Positions 45,344 to 55,001 of a stretch of DNA of 64,000 bases are shown here, in pieces; position 1 is the first letter of the stretch, and each line of letters opens with the position of its first letter. The notes under the pieces were generated by a model. That model had not been told where the DNA came from. It searched no databases and worked only from the letters and a program-made list of their open reading frames with translations. A program made the translations under genes and the position numbers. Source of the stretch: Sinomonas cyclohexanicum (GTDB lineage Bacteria; Actinomycetota; Actinomycetes; Actinomycetales; Micrococcaceae); the NCBI RefSeq assembly GCF_020886775.1, contig NZ_AP024525.1:1798001-1862000 (forward strand). Reading direction: 5' to 3'.

Positions 45344-46582
45344 GTGGCAGCACCGCAGAACTACTTGGCCGTCATCAAGGTCGTCGGCATTGGCGGCGGT
45401 GGCGTGAACGCAGTCAACCGCATGATCGAGGTCGGTCTGCGAGGCGTGGAGTTCATTGCCATCAACACCGACGCCCAGGCGCTGCTGATGAGCGATGCGG
45501 ACGTCAAGCTCGATGTAGGCCGTGAGCTCACGCGGGGCCTCGGTGCGGGCGCCAACCCCGAGGTGGGCCGCCAGGCCGCCGAGGACCACGCGGATGAGAT
45601 CGAAGAGGTTCTGCGCGGGGCAGACATGGTCTTCGTCACCGCCGGAGAGGGCGGCGGCACCGGCACGGGCGGGGCGCCGGTCGTGGCCCGCATCGCCCGC
45701 AGCCTCGGCGCGCTGACCATCGGAGTCGTGACCCGCCCCTTCACGTTCGAAGGCCGCCGGCGCGCCACGAGCGCCGAGAACGGCATCGAGGCGCTCCGCG
45801 ACGAGGTCGACACGCTCATCGTCATCCCGAACGATCGCCTGCTCTCGATCAGCGACCGCAACGTCTCAGTCCTCGACGCGTTCCGCTCCGCCGACCAGGT
45901 CCTGCTCTCCGGTGTCCAGGGCATCACGGACCTCATCACGACCCCGGGCCTGATCAACCTCGACTTCGCGGACGTCAAGTCCGTCATGCAGGGTGCGGGC
46001 TCCGCGCTCATGGGCATCGGCTCGGCCCGCGGCGAGGACCGCGCGGTCAAGGCCGCAGAGCTCGCGATCGCGTCGCCGCTCCTCGAGGCATCGATCGACG
46101 GCGCGCACGGCGTGCTCCTGTCCATCCAGGGCGGCAGCGATCTGGGCCTCTTCGAGATCAACGAGGCCGCACGCCTTGTCCAGGAGGTCGCGCACCCGGA
46201 GGCGAACATCATCTTCGGTGCCGTCATCGACGATGCCCTCGGCGACGAGGCGCGCGTCACGGTCATCGCGGCAGGCTTCGACGATGTCCAGGCCACCTCG
46301 CCGTCGCTTGAGGACGTCAAGGCGGCCGCGGCCCCCGCGGCGTCGGCCGTCGCGTCCGCGGCCCCCGCCCCCTCCGCGGGCAACGGCATGCCGCCGGCGC
46401 CGTCCGCCGCGCCGCGCGTGTCCCAGCCGACGCACGCCCACGCTGGGCTGAGCCAGTGGAGCCAGGGCCGGACGAGCCTGCCGGCAGACGGTGGCTTCGA
46501 CGTCGAGCTCCCCGCCGTGGTCGAGCCCGACCTGTCGGGCAACCGCAACGACGACCTCGACGTGCCCGACTTCCTCAAGTGA
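45344..46582 (+). CDS. ftsZ: Cell division protein FtsZ
   Basis: The 412-residue tubulin homologue forms the Z ring. It has [20 protein letters not shown], the tubulin signature [34 protein letters not shown] and the conserved C-terminal peptide DLDVPDFLK that binds SepF and other partners. A Pro/Ala-rich linker spans about 325-395. GTG at 45344 matches the canonical [13 protein letters not shown] start and follows AAGGGA. The 249-base gap to ftsQ holds the dyad at 45263 and suggests its own promoter. No ftsA precedes it, as usual in Actinobacteria. Confidence 0.98.
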   Translation: MAAPQNYLAVIKVVGIGGGGVNAVNRMIEVGLRGVEFIAINTDAQALLMSDADVKLDVGRELTRGLGAGANPEVGRQAAEDHADEIEEVLRGADMVFVTAGEGGGTGTGGAPVVARIARSLGALTIGVVTRPFTFEGRRRATSAENGIEALRDEVDTLIVIPNDRLLSISDRNVSVLDAFRSADQVLLSGVQGITDLITTPGLINLDFADVKSVMQGAGSALMGIGSARGEDRAVKAAELAIASPLLEASIDGAHGVLLSIQGGSDLGLFEINEAARLVQEVAHPEANIIFGAVIDDALGDEARVTVIAAGFDDVQATSPSLEDVKAAAAPAASAVASAAPAPSAGNGMPPAPSAAPRVSQPTHAHAGLSQWSQGRTSLPADGGFDVELPAVVEPDLSGNRNDDLDVPDFLK

Positions 46583-47304
46583 GCCTGGGCTTGACTGAGG
46601 CGCAGCGCGGCGACGGCATCTTCTGGTGGCGCCGGGACGTCCGTCCCGGCGTCACCGTCGCGTTCACTCAGACCGCCGCGGGGAATCTGGCGTTCCACGT
46701 CGGCGATGACGACGACGCCGTGCGGCGCCACCGCGCGCGCCTCGCCTCGGCTGCGGGCGTCCCTGCGTTCCAGTACATGAGCCAGGTCCACGGGCGCGAC
46801 GCGGTGTGGGCGGGGGAGGACCCGGTGCCGACTGCCGACGCCCTCCTGTCCCGCGGCGCGCCGGTGGCCGTCATGGTCGCGGACTGTGTCCCGCTCGTGC
46901 TGGTGGGGGAGTTCGGCGATGGCGCCCCCGCCTTGGCCGCGGTCCATGCGGGCCGGCCTGGGCTCGCCTCCGGCGTCGTGGCCGAGGCCGTGTCCCGGCT
47001 GCGCGCTGCCGGCGCTGACGGGCTCGAGGCCTGGCTCGGCCCGAGCATCTGCGGGCAGTGCTACGAGGTGCCCTCGGCCATGCGGGACGAGGTGGACGCG
47101 CTGGTCCCCGGTACTGCCGCGACGACACGCTGGGGGACACCCGCACTCGACCTCCCCGCGGGCGTCCGTTCCCAGCTCGAGGCGGCCGGGGTCACGGTGC
47201 ACCGCGACGCCGAGGCCTGCACGTTCGAGCACGGCGAGTTCTTCTCGCACCGCCGGGAGCCCGGCGTCGGCCGGATCGCGGGCCTGGTGTGGGCGCATGG
47301 CTGA
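46579..47304 (+). CDS. pgeF: Peptidoglycan editing factor PgeF/YfiH (laccase domain)
   Basis: The 241-residue protein belongs to the multicopper-oxidase-like YfiH group, now tied to removal of wrong amino acids from muropeptides and to purine nucleoside metabolism. [31 protein letters not shown] and [21 protein letters not shown] carry the zinc-binding Cys and His residues, and [12 protein letters not shown] follows. It starts within the ftsZ stop (GTGA), so translation is coupled. Its place after ftsZ is conserved in Actinobacteria. Confidence 0.92.
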   Translation: MSLGLTEAQRGDGIFWWRRDVRPGVTVAFTQTAAGNLAFHVGDDDDAVRRHRARLASAAGVPAFQYMSQVHGRDAVWAGEDPVPTADALLSRGAPVAVMVADCVPLVLVGEFGDGAPALAAVHAGRPGLASGVVAEAVSRLRAAGADGLEAWLGPSICGQCYEVPSAMRDEVDALVPGTAATTRWGTPALDLPAGVRSQLEAAGVTVHRDAEACTFEHGEFFSHRREPGVGRIAGLVWAHG

Positions 47305-48022
47305 GGCACCGGCCGAGCGGTCGCGCCGTGCCGAGCTCGCGGACAATCTCGCGAGGGTCAACGAGCGCATCACGGCGGCGTGCCGGGCCGCGGGCCGTAC
47401 CGACCTGCCCCGGCTGATCGTCGTGACGAAGTTCCACCCTGCCTCGGACGTGCGGCTCCTCGCCGACCTCGGCGTGACGGACGTGGGCGAGAACCGGGAC
47501 CAGGAGGCCTCAGGGAAGGCCGCCGAGCTCGAGGGGATCCCGCTGACCTGGCACTTCATCGGGCAGCTCCAGACCAACAAGGCCAAGAGCGTGGTCCGCT
47601 ATGCCGACACGGTGCATTCGGTCGACCGCCCCGCCCTCGTGGCCGCCCTCGGGAAGGCCATGGAGAGCTCGGGACGCGACGATGACCTGAGGTGCCTCGT
47701 GCAGGTCAACCTCGATCCGAGGGCGACGACGTCGGGTCGCGGGGGCGCGCTCCCCGACGAGGTGCCTGCCCTCGCCGAACTCATCGAGGGAACCTCTCGC
47801 CTGGCTCTCGCGGGGGTCATGGCCGTGGCGCCTCTGGGCGGCGATCCGGCCGCGGCGTTTGCCCGGCTCGCCGCGGTGTCCGAGCGCGTGAGGGAGCGCT
47901 TTCCCGCGGCGACGATGGTTTCGGCGGGCATGAGCCAGGACCTCGAGGCCGCGGTGGCGGCGGGCGCGACACACCTGCGCATTGGCACTGATGTCCTCGG
48001 CCCGCGCCCGACCGTGCGGTAG
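47297..48022 (+). CDS. yggS: Pyridoxal phosphate homeostasis protein YggS
   Basis: This 241-residue TIM-barrel protein binds pyridoxal phosphate without known catalysis and keeps vitamin B6 and amino acid pools balanced. VTKFHPASDVRLLADLGVTDVGENRDQEA contains the PLP lysine (in VTKF). WHFIGQLQTNKAK and SAGMSQDLEAAVAAGATHLRIG are standard signatures. ATG at 47297 overlaps pgeF by eight bases. Confidence 0.95.
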   Translation: MAEAPAERSRRAELADNLARVNERITAACRAAGRTDLPRLIVVTKFHPASDVRLLADLGVTDVGENRDQEASGKAAELEGIPLTWHFIGQLQTNKAKSVVRYADTVHSVDRPALVAALGKAMESSGRDDDLRCLVQVNLDPRATTSGRGGALPDEVPALAELIEGTSRLALAGVMAVAPLGGDPAAAFARLAAVSERVRERFPAATMVSAGMSQDLEAAVAAGATHLRIGTDVLGPRPTVR

Positions 48023-48103
48023 CTTCAAACTGCCGGGACCTTCTGGGCCGAGCGACCCGGCGCTGCGTTTGCACCCGGATGGGCCCGAGGACAGGAGTCG
48101 AGC

Positions 48104-48619
48104 ATGGCTGGTGCTCTGCGCAAGACGATGATCTACCTCGGTCTGGCGGACGGCGAGGAGCAGTTCGAGACCGAGGCCCCCCACGCACGGACGGAAGAGG
48201 AGCAGCCAGTGCACACTGAGCGCGAGGACCGCCGCACGGCTCTGGCCACCCGGGAGACGGCCCCTGCCGAGGTCGAGGAGTACCGTGCTCCGGTGACCCC
48301 CATCAAGCGAGCGGCCGCCGTGCGCAATGACGGCGGGCTGCGCCAGATCACCACCGTCCACCCGCGCTCGTACAACGACGCAAAGATCATCGGCGAGAGC
48401 TTCCGTGAGGGGATCCCGGTGATCATGAACGTGACCGACATGGGCGAGGCGGACGCGAAGCGGCTCGTGGACTTCTCCGCTGGGCTCGTCTTCGGCCTCC
48501 ACGGAAGCATCGAGCGGGTCACGAACAAGGTATTCCTGCTCTCGCCGTCGAACATCGAGGTCCTCGGCGAGGACAAGAAGGCGGCCGACGGTCAGGCCAC
48601 ATTCTTCAACCAAAGCTGA
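48104..48619 (+). CDS. sepF: Cell division protein SepF
   Basis: The 171-residue protein anchors FtsZ to the membrane and replaces FtsA in Actinobacteria. The N-terminal amphipathic helix is [20 protein letters not shown], then comes an acidic linker, and the SepF core is [44 protein letters not shown] and [12 protein letters not shown]. The ATG follows AGGAG at good spacing. Confidence 0.97.
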   Translation: MAGALRKTMIYLGLADGEEQFETEAPHARTEEEQPVHTEREDRRTALATRETAPAEVEEYRAPVTPIKRAAAVRNDGGLRQITTVHPRSYNDAKIIGESFREGIPVIMNVTDMGEADAKRLVDFSAGLVFGLHGSIERVTNKVFLLSPSNIEVLGEDKKAADGQATFFNQS

Positions 48620-48631
48620 TTCACTGTCTTC

Positions 48632-48931
48632 ATGGGCATTCTGTTCGCCATCCTGTACCTCGTCCTCGAGCTGTTCTTCATCTCACTCGTCGCCCGGCTC
48701 GTCTTCGACTGGGTGCAGTCCTTCGCACGCTCCTGGCGCCCCCGGGGCGCCGCACTCGTCGCCGCCAGTGCGGTGTACTCGGTGACGGACCCGCCCATGA
48801 AGCTGTCCCGGCGCTGGTTCAAGCCGCTCCGGCTCGGGGCAGTGAGCCTCGACATCGCCTTCATCGTCCTCGTCATCGTGGTCGTCATCGCAATGGCGAT
48901 CGTTTCGGGGCTTGCCGGAAATGTCCGGTAG
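48632..48931 (+). CDS. YggT family membrane protein
   Basis: The 99-residue protein has two hydrophobic helices (about 2-22, GILFAILYLVLELFFISLVAR, and 72-94) separated by a loop with SVTDPPMKLSRRWFKPLR, which matches the YggT repeat (TDP...P.R). It starts 12 bases after sepF, its constant neighbour in Gram-positive bacteria. The role is unknown; linkage suggests help in septum or membrane organisation. Confidence 0.92.
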   Translation: MGILFAILYLVLELFFISLVARLVFDWVQSFARSWRPRGAALVAASAVYSVTDPPMKLSRRWFKPLRLGAVSLDIAFIVLVIVVVIAMAIVSGLAGNVR

Positions 48932-49012
48932 GTTCGTCCCAGCACGCTCGCTCCCAGCCCGCACGGGCGCACCGCCCGGAGTGCTGAGTGGAGCGGAGCG
49001 TAACAATTCAGA

Positions 49013-49018
49013 TACGGT
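49013..49018 (+). promoter_or_regulatory. Possible -10 box TACGGT for wag31
   Basis: TACGGT fits TANNNT and predicts a start near 49025. The leader would contain a 6-codon ORF (49023-49043) before the GAGGTGA ribosome binding site of wag31. Confidence 0.3.
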
Positions 49019-49068
49019 AGTCATGGTGGCGCAGGCTGCCTGACCGATTAGACCAATGAGGTGAGCAG

Positions 49069-49734
49069 ATGGCTCTGACGCCAGAAGACGTTGTCAACAA
49101 GCGGTTCCAGCCGACAAAGTTCCGCGAAGGCTACGACCAGGATGAGGTCGACGACTTCCTTGACGAGATCGTCATCGAGCTCCGCCGCCTGAACCAGGAG
49201 AACGACGAGCTCCGCAAGAAGGTCGCCGAGCTCTCCGGCAAGCAGGGCGCCCCGCAGGCTGCCGAGAAGCCGGCTGCACAGGAGGTCCGCGAGGAGGCCA
49301 AGCCGCAGCCCGCGAAGGCCGCCGAGGTCCCCGCCCCGACGCAGGCCGCCCCGGTGGCGCCCGCTGCTGCCCAAGCACCGCAGGGTGCCGCCGGCCGGTC
49401 CTCGGCAGCGGAGTCTGCCGCCGGGCTGCTCGCCATGGCGCAGCAGATGCACGACAAGCACGTCCAGGACGGCATAGACCAGCGCGACAAGATCATCGCC
49501 GAGGCCCAGATCGAGGCCAGCAGCCTCGTCAACGAGGCACAGGAGAAGTCCCGCAAGACCCTCGGCGCCCTCGAGCAGCAGCGCTCGGTGCTCGAGCGCA
49601 AGGTCGAGCAGCTCCGCGGGTTCGAGCGCGATTACCGCTCGCGCCTCAAGAACTACATCGAGGGCCAGCTGCGCGACCTCGAGGCCCGCGGCTCCGTCGC
49701 CACGGCCGAGATCTCTGACAACGCCGAGGTCTGA
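49069..49734 (+). CDS. wag31: DivIVA/Wag31 polar growth protein
   Basis: The 221-residue protein starts MALTPEDVVNKRFQPTKFREGYDQDEVDDFLDEI, the membrane-binding DivIVA head with its first coiled coil up to about residue 62. An Ala/Pro-rich linker (65-115) and a second coiled coil (about 125-205) follow. It assembles at poles and septa and directs cell wall insertion. A strong hairpin 12 bases after the stop closes the cluster. Confidence 0.95.
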   Translation: MALTPEDVVNKRFQPTKFREGYDQDEVDDFLDEIVIELRRLNQENDELRKKVAELSGKQGAPQAAEKPAAQEVREEAKPQPAKAAEVPAPTQAAPVAPAAAQAPQGAAGRSSAAESAAGLLAMAQQMHDKHVQDGIDQRDKIIAEAQIEASSLVNEAQEKSRKTLGALEQQRSVLERKVEQLRGFERDYRSRLKNYIEGQLRDLEARGSVATAEISDNAEV

Positions 49735-49746
49735 TCAGCCTCAGCC

Positions 49747-49787
49747 CGCAAGGCCGGCGCCCGCCACAGGCGGCCGCCGGCCTTGCG
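49747..49787 (+). terminator. Terminator after wag31, 13 bp stem with inner stem
   Basis: Arms 49747-49759 and 49775-49787 pair perfectly; the 15-base loop has an inner GCC/GGC pair. It ends only 18 bases before the probable lspA ATG and covers the TTG at 49783. Confidence 0.75.
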
Positions 49788-50421
49788 TTGCCATCGGAAA
49801 GAAGCATGGAAACAACCCCCCCACGCCCCGGCGACGGGACAGCGGCGGCGGCGCGTCGCCGTCGTGCTCCTTGCCCTCGTCGCGGCTATCGCGTACACCG
49901 CCGATCAGCTGACCAAGCTGTGGGTCACCAGCACCATGGTGGAGGGGGAGCGGATCCCGGTCCTGCCGCCGCTGCTGCAGTGGTACTACATCCGCAACTC
50001 GGGAGCGGCCTTCTCGATCGGTGAGGGGGTCACGTGGGTCTTCACGATCGTCATGACCGTGGTCTCGGTCGGGATCCTGGTCTATGCGCGGAAGGTGCGA
50101 GCGCTGTGGTGGGGGACAGCCCTGGGGCTCGTCCTGGGCGGCGCGCTCGGCAACCTCACCGACCGGCTCTTCCGTGAGCCGTCCTTCGGCATGGGCCACG
50201 TGGTCGACTTCATCTCGCTGCCCAACTTCGCGATCTTCAACGTCGCCGACTCGGCAGTCGTGTGCGGGGTCATCCTCGTGTGCCTCCTGACTCTCGTGGG
50301 ACTCTCACCCGATGGGACGCGCCAGCGGCGGCAGGCCGGAGCGGCCGAGGAGACCCCGGGAGGGGAGGGGCCCGCTGGCGGAGGAGGCCCGGACGAAGAT
50401 GGCCCGGAGGCCCGGTCATGA
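49783..50421 (+). CDS. lspA: Lipoprotein signal peptidase LspA, start disputed (possible frameshift)
   Basis: The body is a normal four-helix signal peptidase [34 protein letters not shown] and [11 protein letters not shown], with both catalytic Asp residues. It removes lipoprotein signal peptides. The 5' end is odd. The open frame can only begin at a TTG (49783) inside the terminator stem, or at an internal GTG (49864) that cuts the first helix. An ATG at 49806 with GGAAAG upstream would read METTP and enter this frame if the run of seven C at 49816-49822 had six. A frameshift or sequence error is likely. The hydrophilic C-terminal tail is long. It overlaps the next gene by four bases. Confidence 0.85.
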   Translation: MRCHRKEAWKQPPHAPATGQRRRRVAVVLLALVAAIAYTADQLTKLWVTSTMVEGERIPVLPPLLQWYYIRNSGAAFSIGEGVTWVFTIVMTVVSVGILVYARKVRALWWGTALGLVLGGALGNLTDRLFREPSFGMGHVVDFISLPNFAIFNVADSAVVCGVILVCLLTLVGLSPDGTRQRRQAGAAEETPGGEGPAGGGGPDEDGPEARS

Positions 50422-51344
50422 CTGAACGACTCTCCGTCCCCGACGAACTCGCGGGGGCCCGCGCGGATGCCGTCCTCGCCGAGCTCCTGGCCGTCTCGCG
50501 CTCGGCCGCGGCAGCGCTCCTCGCCGGCGGCCATGTGCAGCTCAAGGGCAAGGCAGTGGCCAAATCGGCAAAGCTCGCGGCCGGGGACGAGCTCGTCCTC
50601 GAACGGCCCGAGACGCGTGACCCTCTGGAAGTGGTGGTTGAGAAGGTGGACGGACTCGAGATCCTCATCGACGACGAGGACTTCGTGGTCGTCGACAAGC
50701 CGGTGGGTGTGGCGGCGCACCCGTCGCCCGGATGGGTCGGTCCCACCGTGGTGGGCGGTCTCGCGGCCGCCGGCTTCCGGATCTCCACCTCGGGCGCCCC
50801 GGAGCGGGCCGGCATCGTGCACCGCCTCGATGTCGGGACCTCCGGCGCCATGGTCGTGGCCAAGACCGAGCATGCGTACACGGTGCTCAAGCAGGCGTTC
50901 AAGGACCGCACGGTCGAGAAGGTGTACCACGCGCTCGTGCAGGGCATCCCTGACCCCCTTGAAGGCACGATCGATGCGCCGATCGGACGCCACCCCGGCT
51001 ACGACTGGCGGTTCGCGGTCGTCGAGGACGGACGTCCGTCCGTGACCCACTACGAGGTCATCGAGGCGTTCGGCCGCGCGAGCCTCGTCGAGGTCCACCT
51101 CGAGACCGGCCGCACCCACCAGATCCGGGTCCACTTCGCGGCGCTGCGCCACCCGTGCGCGGCTGACCTCACCTACGGCGCGGATCCGCGCCTCGCCGCC
51201 GATCTGGGACTCACCCGCCAGTGGCTCCACGCGCACCGGCTCGCGTTCGCCCACCCGCGCACTGGGGACCGTGTCGAGGCCGTGAGCCCGTACCCCGCGG
51301 ATCTGGAGTACGCCCTCGAGGCGCTGCGCGAGGGCCGCGTCTGA
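50418..51344 (+). CDS. RluA-family pseudouridine synthase
   Basis: The 308-residue protein has an N-terminal S4-like RNA-binding domain (about 1-65, [27 protein letters not shown]) and a pseudouridine synthase domain. The latter has the catalytic motif [33 protein letters not shown] and [12 protein letters not shown]. It resembles RluD, which modifies 23S rRNA helix 69, but RluC and others share these motifs. The ATG overlaps the lspA stop, so both are co-translated; the pair lspA-rluD is widespread. Confidence 0.93.
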   Translation: MTERLSVPDELAGARADAVLAELLAVSRSAAAALLAGGHVQLKGKAVAKSAKLAAGDELVLERPETRDPLEVVVEKVDGLEILIDDEDFVVVDKPVGVAAHPSPGWVGPTVVGGLAAAGFRISTSGAPERAGIVHRLDVGTSGAMVVAKTEHAYTVLKQAFKDRTVEKVYHALVQGIPDPLEGTIDAPIGRHPGYDWRFAVVEDGRPSVTHYEVIEAFGRASLVEVHLETGRTHQIRVHFAALRHPCAADLTYGADPRLAADLGLTRQWLHAHRLAFAHPRTGDRVEAVSPYPADLEYALEALREGRV

Positions 51345-51372
51345 AGCACCCCGGCGCGAGCCGGCCCTGCGC

Positions 51373-51400
51373 GCACGACGGCGAGTGGCCGCCGTCGTGC
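51373..51400 (+). terminator. Terminator after the pseudouridine synthase gene
   Basis: Arms 51373-51383 and 51390-51400 form a perfect 11 bp stem around a 6-base loop. It ends 28 bases before the -10 box of dnaE. Confidence 0.75.
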
Positions 51401-51427
51401 CTCACCGAACCTGGGGCGGCGCGCGCC

Positions 51428-51433
51428 TAGACT
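51428..51433 (+). promoter_or_regulatory. -10 box TAGACT, leaderless start for dnaE
   Basis: TAGACT ends six bases before the GTG at 51440. The same hexamer and spacing occur before hisD and map. Confidence 0.5.
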
Positions 51434-51439
51434 GGTGCG

Positions 51440-54400
51440 GTGACTTCCAGCGGTTCCTTCGTCCACCTCCACACCCACACCGAGTACTCGATGCTCGATG
51501 GCGCGGCGAAGCTCGGAGACCTGTTCGCGGAGGCGAACCGGCTGGAGATGCCGGCCCTGGCGATCACCGACCACGGGTACCTCTTCGGCGCCCACGACTT
51601 CTGGCGCAAGGCCACCGACGCGGGGATCAAGCCGATCATCGGCGTTGAGGCGTATGTCACCCCGGGCACGCACCGCACGGACAAGTCGCGCGTGCGCTGG
51701 GGCGACGAGTCCCAGCGCAGCGACGACATCTCGGGCGGCGGCGCCTACACGCACATGACGCTGCTGAGCTACAACAACACGGGCATGCGCAACCTGTTCC
51801 GCGCGTCGTCGCTCGCCTCGCTCGACTCGGTCTTCGGCAAGTGGCCGCGCATGGACCGCGAGCTGCTCAGCACCTATTCGGAGGGGCTCATCGCCACCAC
51901 GGGCTGCCCCTCCGGTGAGGTCCAGACCCGTCTCAGGCTCGGCCAGTACCGTGAGGCCCTCGAGGCGGCCGCGGAGTTCCGCGACATCTTCGGCGCCGAG
52001 AACTACTACTGCGAGCTCATGGACCATGGCCTGTCCATCGAGCGGCGCATCCGCGAGGACCTGCTGCGGCTCGCCCGTGAGCTCAACATCCCGCTCGTGG
52101 CCACGAATGACCTCCACTACACCCATGAGCACGATGCCAAGGCGCACGAGGCGCTGCTGGCGATCCAGTCCGGGTCGACGCTCCTGGACCCGAGCTACGA
52201 CAACGGGGGTTCCCGCTTCGCATTCTCGGGCACCGGGTACTACCTCAAGTCACCGCAGGAGATGCGAGAGCTGTTCCGGGAGCTCCCCGAGGCGTGCGAC
52301 AACACGCTCGTGATCGCCGAGCGGTGCGGGGTGTCCTTCACGAAGGACAACTTCATGCCCCGCTTCCCATGCCCGCCGGGGGAGGACGAGGACTCCTGGC
52401 TGGTCAAGGAGGTCGAGCGGGGCCTGGCCTACCGGTACCCCTCCGGCATCCCCGACGACGTGCGCAAGCAGGCCGAGTACGAGCTCGGGATCATCAGCAC
52501 GATGGGCTTCTCCGGCTACTTCCTCGTGGTCGCGGACTTCATCAACTGGGCCAAGGACAACGGGATCCGCGTCGGGCCCGGCCGCGGCTCCGGCGCGGGC
52601 TCCATGGTCGCGTACGCGATGCGCATCACCGATCTGGACCCGCTCCGCCACGGGCTCATCTTCGAGCGCTTCCTCAATCCGGACCGCGTGTCGATGCCCG
52701 ACTTCGACGTCGACTTCGACGACCGTCGCCGCCCCGAGGTCATCGACTACGTCACCCGCAAATACGGCGACGACCGCGTGTCCATGATCGTCACGTACGG
52801 CACGATCAAGACCAAGCAGGCGCTCAAGGACTCAGCGCGCGTGCTCGGCTACCCGTTCTCGATGGGCGAGACCCTGACCAAGGCCCTTCCGCCGGCCGTC
52901 ATGGCCAAGGACATCCCGCTCGCGGACATCCATGACAAGGAGGCCAAGCGGTACGGGGAGGCCGGCGACTTCCGCCAGCTGCTCGAGACCGACCCCGAGT
53001 CCCGCAAGGTGTTCGACACCGCGATCGGCCTCGAGGGCCTCAAGCGCCAGTGGGGCGTCCACGCGGCGGGCGTCATCATGTCCTCCGACCCGATCATCGA
53101 CGTCGTACCGATCATGCGCCGCATCCAGGACGGACAGGTCATCACGCAGTTCGACTACCCGACCTGCGAGGGCCTCGGCCTGATCAAGATGGACTTCCTC
53201 GGGCTGCGAAACCTCACGATCATCTCGGACGCCCTCGAGAATGTGAAGCGCAACCGAGGTGTCGACCTCGACCTCGAGCGGCTCGAGCTCGACGACGCGG
53301 CCTCCTACGACCTGCTCGCCCGCGGCGACACGCTGGGCGTGTTCCAGCTCGACGGCGGCCCCATGCGCTCGCTCCTGAAGCTCATGAAGCCGGACAACTT
53401 CGAGGACATCTCGGCCGTCCTCGCCCTCTACCGTCCCGGCCCGATGGGCGCGAATGCGCACACGGACTATGCGCTGCGCAAGAACGGGCAGCAGCCGGTG
53501 ATCCCGATCCACCCCGAGCTCGAGGAGCCCCTCAAGGACATCCTCGGCGGCACCTACGGCCTCATCGTGTACCAGGAGCAGGTCATGGCCGTCGCGCAGA
53601 AGCTCGCCGGCTACTCGCTCGGACAGGCCGACATCCTCCGCCGCGCGATGGGCAAGAAGAAGAAGTCGGAGCTCGACAAGCAGTTCGCCGGCTTCTCGCA
53701 GGGAATGCTCGACAACGGCTACTCGAAGGAGGCCATCCAGACCCTCTGGGACATCCTCCTCCCGTTCTCCGACTACGCCTTCAACAAGGCCCACTCGGCC
53801 GCCTACGGCGTCGTCTCGTACTGGACCGCGTACCTCAAGGCGCATTACCCGGCCGAGTACATGGCCGCCCTGCTGACGTCCGTGGGCGACGACAAGGACA
53901 AGTCGGCCATGTACCTCAACGAGTGCCGGCACATGGGCATCACGGTCCTCCCGCCGGATGTGAACGAGTCCGAGCTGACCTTCACCCCGGTCGGCGACGA
54001 CATCCGCTTCGGCATGGGAGCCATCCGCAACGTCGGAACCAACGTGGTCAACGCCATGGTCGAGACGCGCGCCGAGAAGGGCAAGTACACCTCGTTCGCG
54101 GACTTCCTGCAGAAGGTGCCCGCCGTCGTGTGCAACAAGCGGACGATCGAGTCGCTCGTCAAGGCCGGGGCGTTCGATTCGCTCGGGGATACCAGGCGGT
54201 CCCTCGCGATGATCCATGAAGAGGCCATCGACGCCGTCATCACGCTCAAGCGCAATGAGGCGAACAACCAGTTCGACCTGTTCAGCGCGTTCGGCGACGA
54301 CACGCCGCACGCGGGCCTGAGCGTGGAGGTTCCTGACCTGCCCGAGTGGGAGAAGAAGGACAAGCTCAGCTTCGAACGCGAGATGCTCGGCCTTTACGTC

Positions 54401-54991
54401 TCCGATCACCCCCTGCAGGGCCTTGAGGGCGTCCTCGGGGCGGCCGCCGAGGTGGACATCGCGTCCATCCTCGCGGATGACGGCCCCCACGACGGTGCGA
54501 TCGTGACGATCGCCGGCATGATCACGTCACTGAGCCGCCGCATCTCGAAGTCCAGTGGCAATCCGTACGCGCGCGCTGAGATCGAGGACCTCGGGGCGTC
54601 GATCGAGGTGATGTTCTTCGGGCAGGTCTACGGCCCGATCGCCGCAGTCCTCGCCGAGGACCTCATCGTCGTGATCAAGGGACGGGTGCAGCGACGCGAC
54701 GATGGGGCGGTCTCCCTGAGCGCCATGGAGATGAGCATCCCAGACCTCACGAGCGCCGAGGGCGGTCCGGTCGACATCAAGATCCTCGAGCATCGCGCGA
54801 GCGAGGAGCGAATCGGCCAGCTGGGGGAGATCCTGCGCAGCCACCGCGGCAATTCGGAGGTCAGGGTCCACGTCCGCGAGCGGGACAGGGTGGCCGTCAT
54901 GACCCTTCCGCCGCACCTGCGGGTGAACCCCAACCCTGCCCTCTTCGGGGACCTCAAGGTCCTCCTCGGCCCGGCGTGCCTCGATGCGTGA
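51440..54991 (+). CDS. dnaE: DNA polymerase III alpha subunit
   Basis: The 1183-residue replicative polymerase begins with the PHP domain (FVHLHTHTEYSMLDGA, AITDHGYLFGAHDF). The catalytic palm carries GPGRGSGAGSMVAYAM and MPDFDVDFDDRRRPEVIDYV with the aspartates that bind metal, and AFNKAHSAAYGVVSYWTAYLK is conserved. A helix-hairpin-helix and an OB fold (IVTIAGMITSLSRRISKSSGN) follow near 1000-1080. Length fits DnaE1 of actinobacteria. The GTG start is leaderless. Confidence 0.97.
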   Translation: MTSSGSFVHLHTHTEYSMLDGAAKLGDLFAEANRLEMPALAITDHGYLFGAHDFWRKATDAGIKPIIGVEAYVTPGTHRTDKSRVRWGDESQRSDDISGGGAYTHMTLLSYNNTGMRNLFRASSLASLDSVFGKWPRMDRELLSTYSEGLIATTGCPSGEVQTRLRLGQYREALEAAAEFRDIFGAENYYCELMDHGLSIERRIREDLLRLARELNIPLVATNDLHYTHEHDAKAHEALLAIQSGSTLLDPSYDNGGSRFAFSGTGYYLKSPQEMRELFRELPEACDNTLVIAERCGVSFTKDNFMPRFPCPPGEDEDSWLVKEVERGLAYRYPSGIPDDVRKQAEYELGIISTMGFSGYFLVVADFINWAKDNGIRVGPGRGSGAGSMVAYAMRITDLDPLRHGLIFERFLNPDRVSMPDFDVDFDDRRRPEVIDYVTRKYGDDRVSMIVTYGTIKTKQALKDSARVLGYPFSMGETLTKALPPAVMAKDIPLADIHDKEAKRYGEAGDFRQLLETDPESRKVFDTAIGLEGLKRQWGVHAAGVIMSSDPIIDVVPIMRRIQDGQVITQFDYPTCEGLGLIKMDFLGLRNLTIISDALENVKRNRGVDLDLERLELDDAASYDLLARGDTLGVFQLDGGPMRSLLKLMKPDNFEDISAVLALYRPGPMGANAHTDYALRKNGQQPVIPIHPELEEPLKDILGGTYGLIVYQEQVMAVAQKLAGYSLGQADILRRAMGKKKKSELDKQFAGFSQGMLDNGYSKEAIQTLWDILLPFSDYAFNKAHSAAYGVVSYWTAYLKAHYPAEYMAALLTSVGDDKDKSAMYLNECRHMGITVLPPDVNESELTFTPVGDDIRFGMGAIRNVGTNVVNAMVETRAEKGKYTSFADFLQKVPAVVCNKRTIESLVKAGAFDSLGDTRRSLAMIHEEAIDAVITLKRNEANNQFDLFSAFGDDTPHAGLSVEVPDLPEWEKKDKLSFEREMLGLYVSDHPLQGLEGVLGAAAEVDIASILADDGPHDGAIVTIAGMITSLSRRISKSSGNPYARAEIEDLGASIEVMFFGQVYGPIAAVLAEDLIVVIKGRVQRRDDGAVSLSAMEMSIPDLTSAEGGPVDIKILEHRASEERIGQLGEILRSHRGNSEVRVHVRERDRVAVMTLPPHLRVNPNPALFGDLKVLLGPACLDA

Positions 54992-55001
54992 GGCTGCCCC
55001 G

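Noticed and set aside
49783-49785. TTG as true start of lspA
   Set aside because: It lies inside the terminator stem arm and lacks a ribosome binding site. Coordinates are kept only to mark the open frame.
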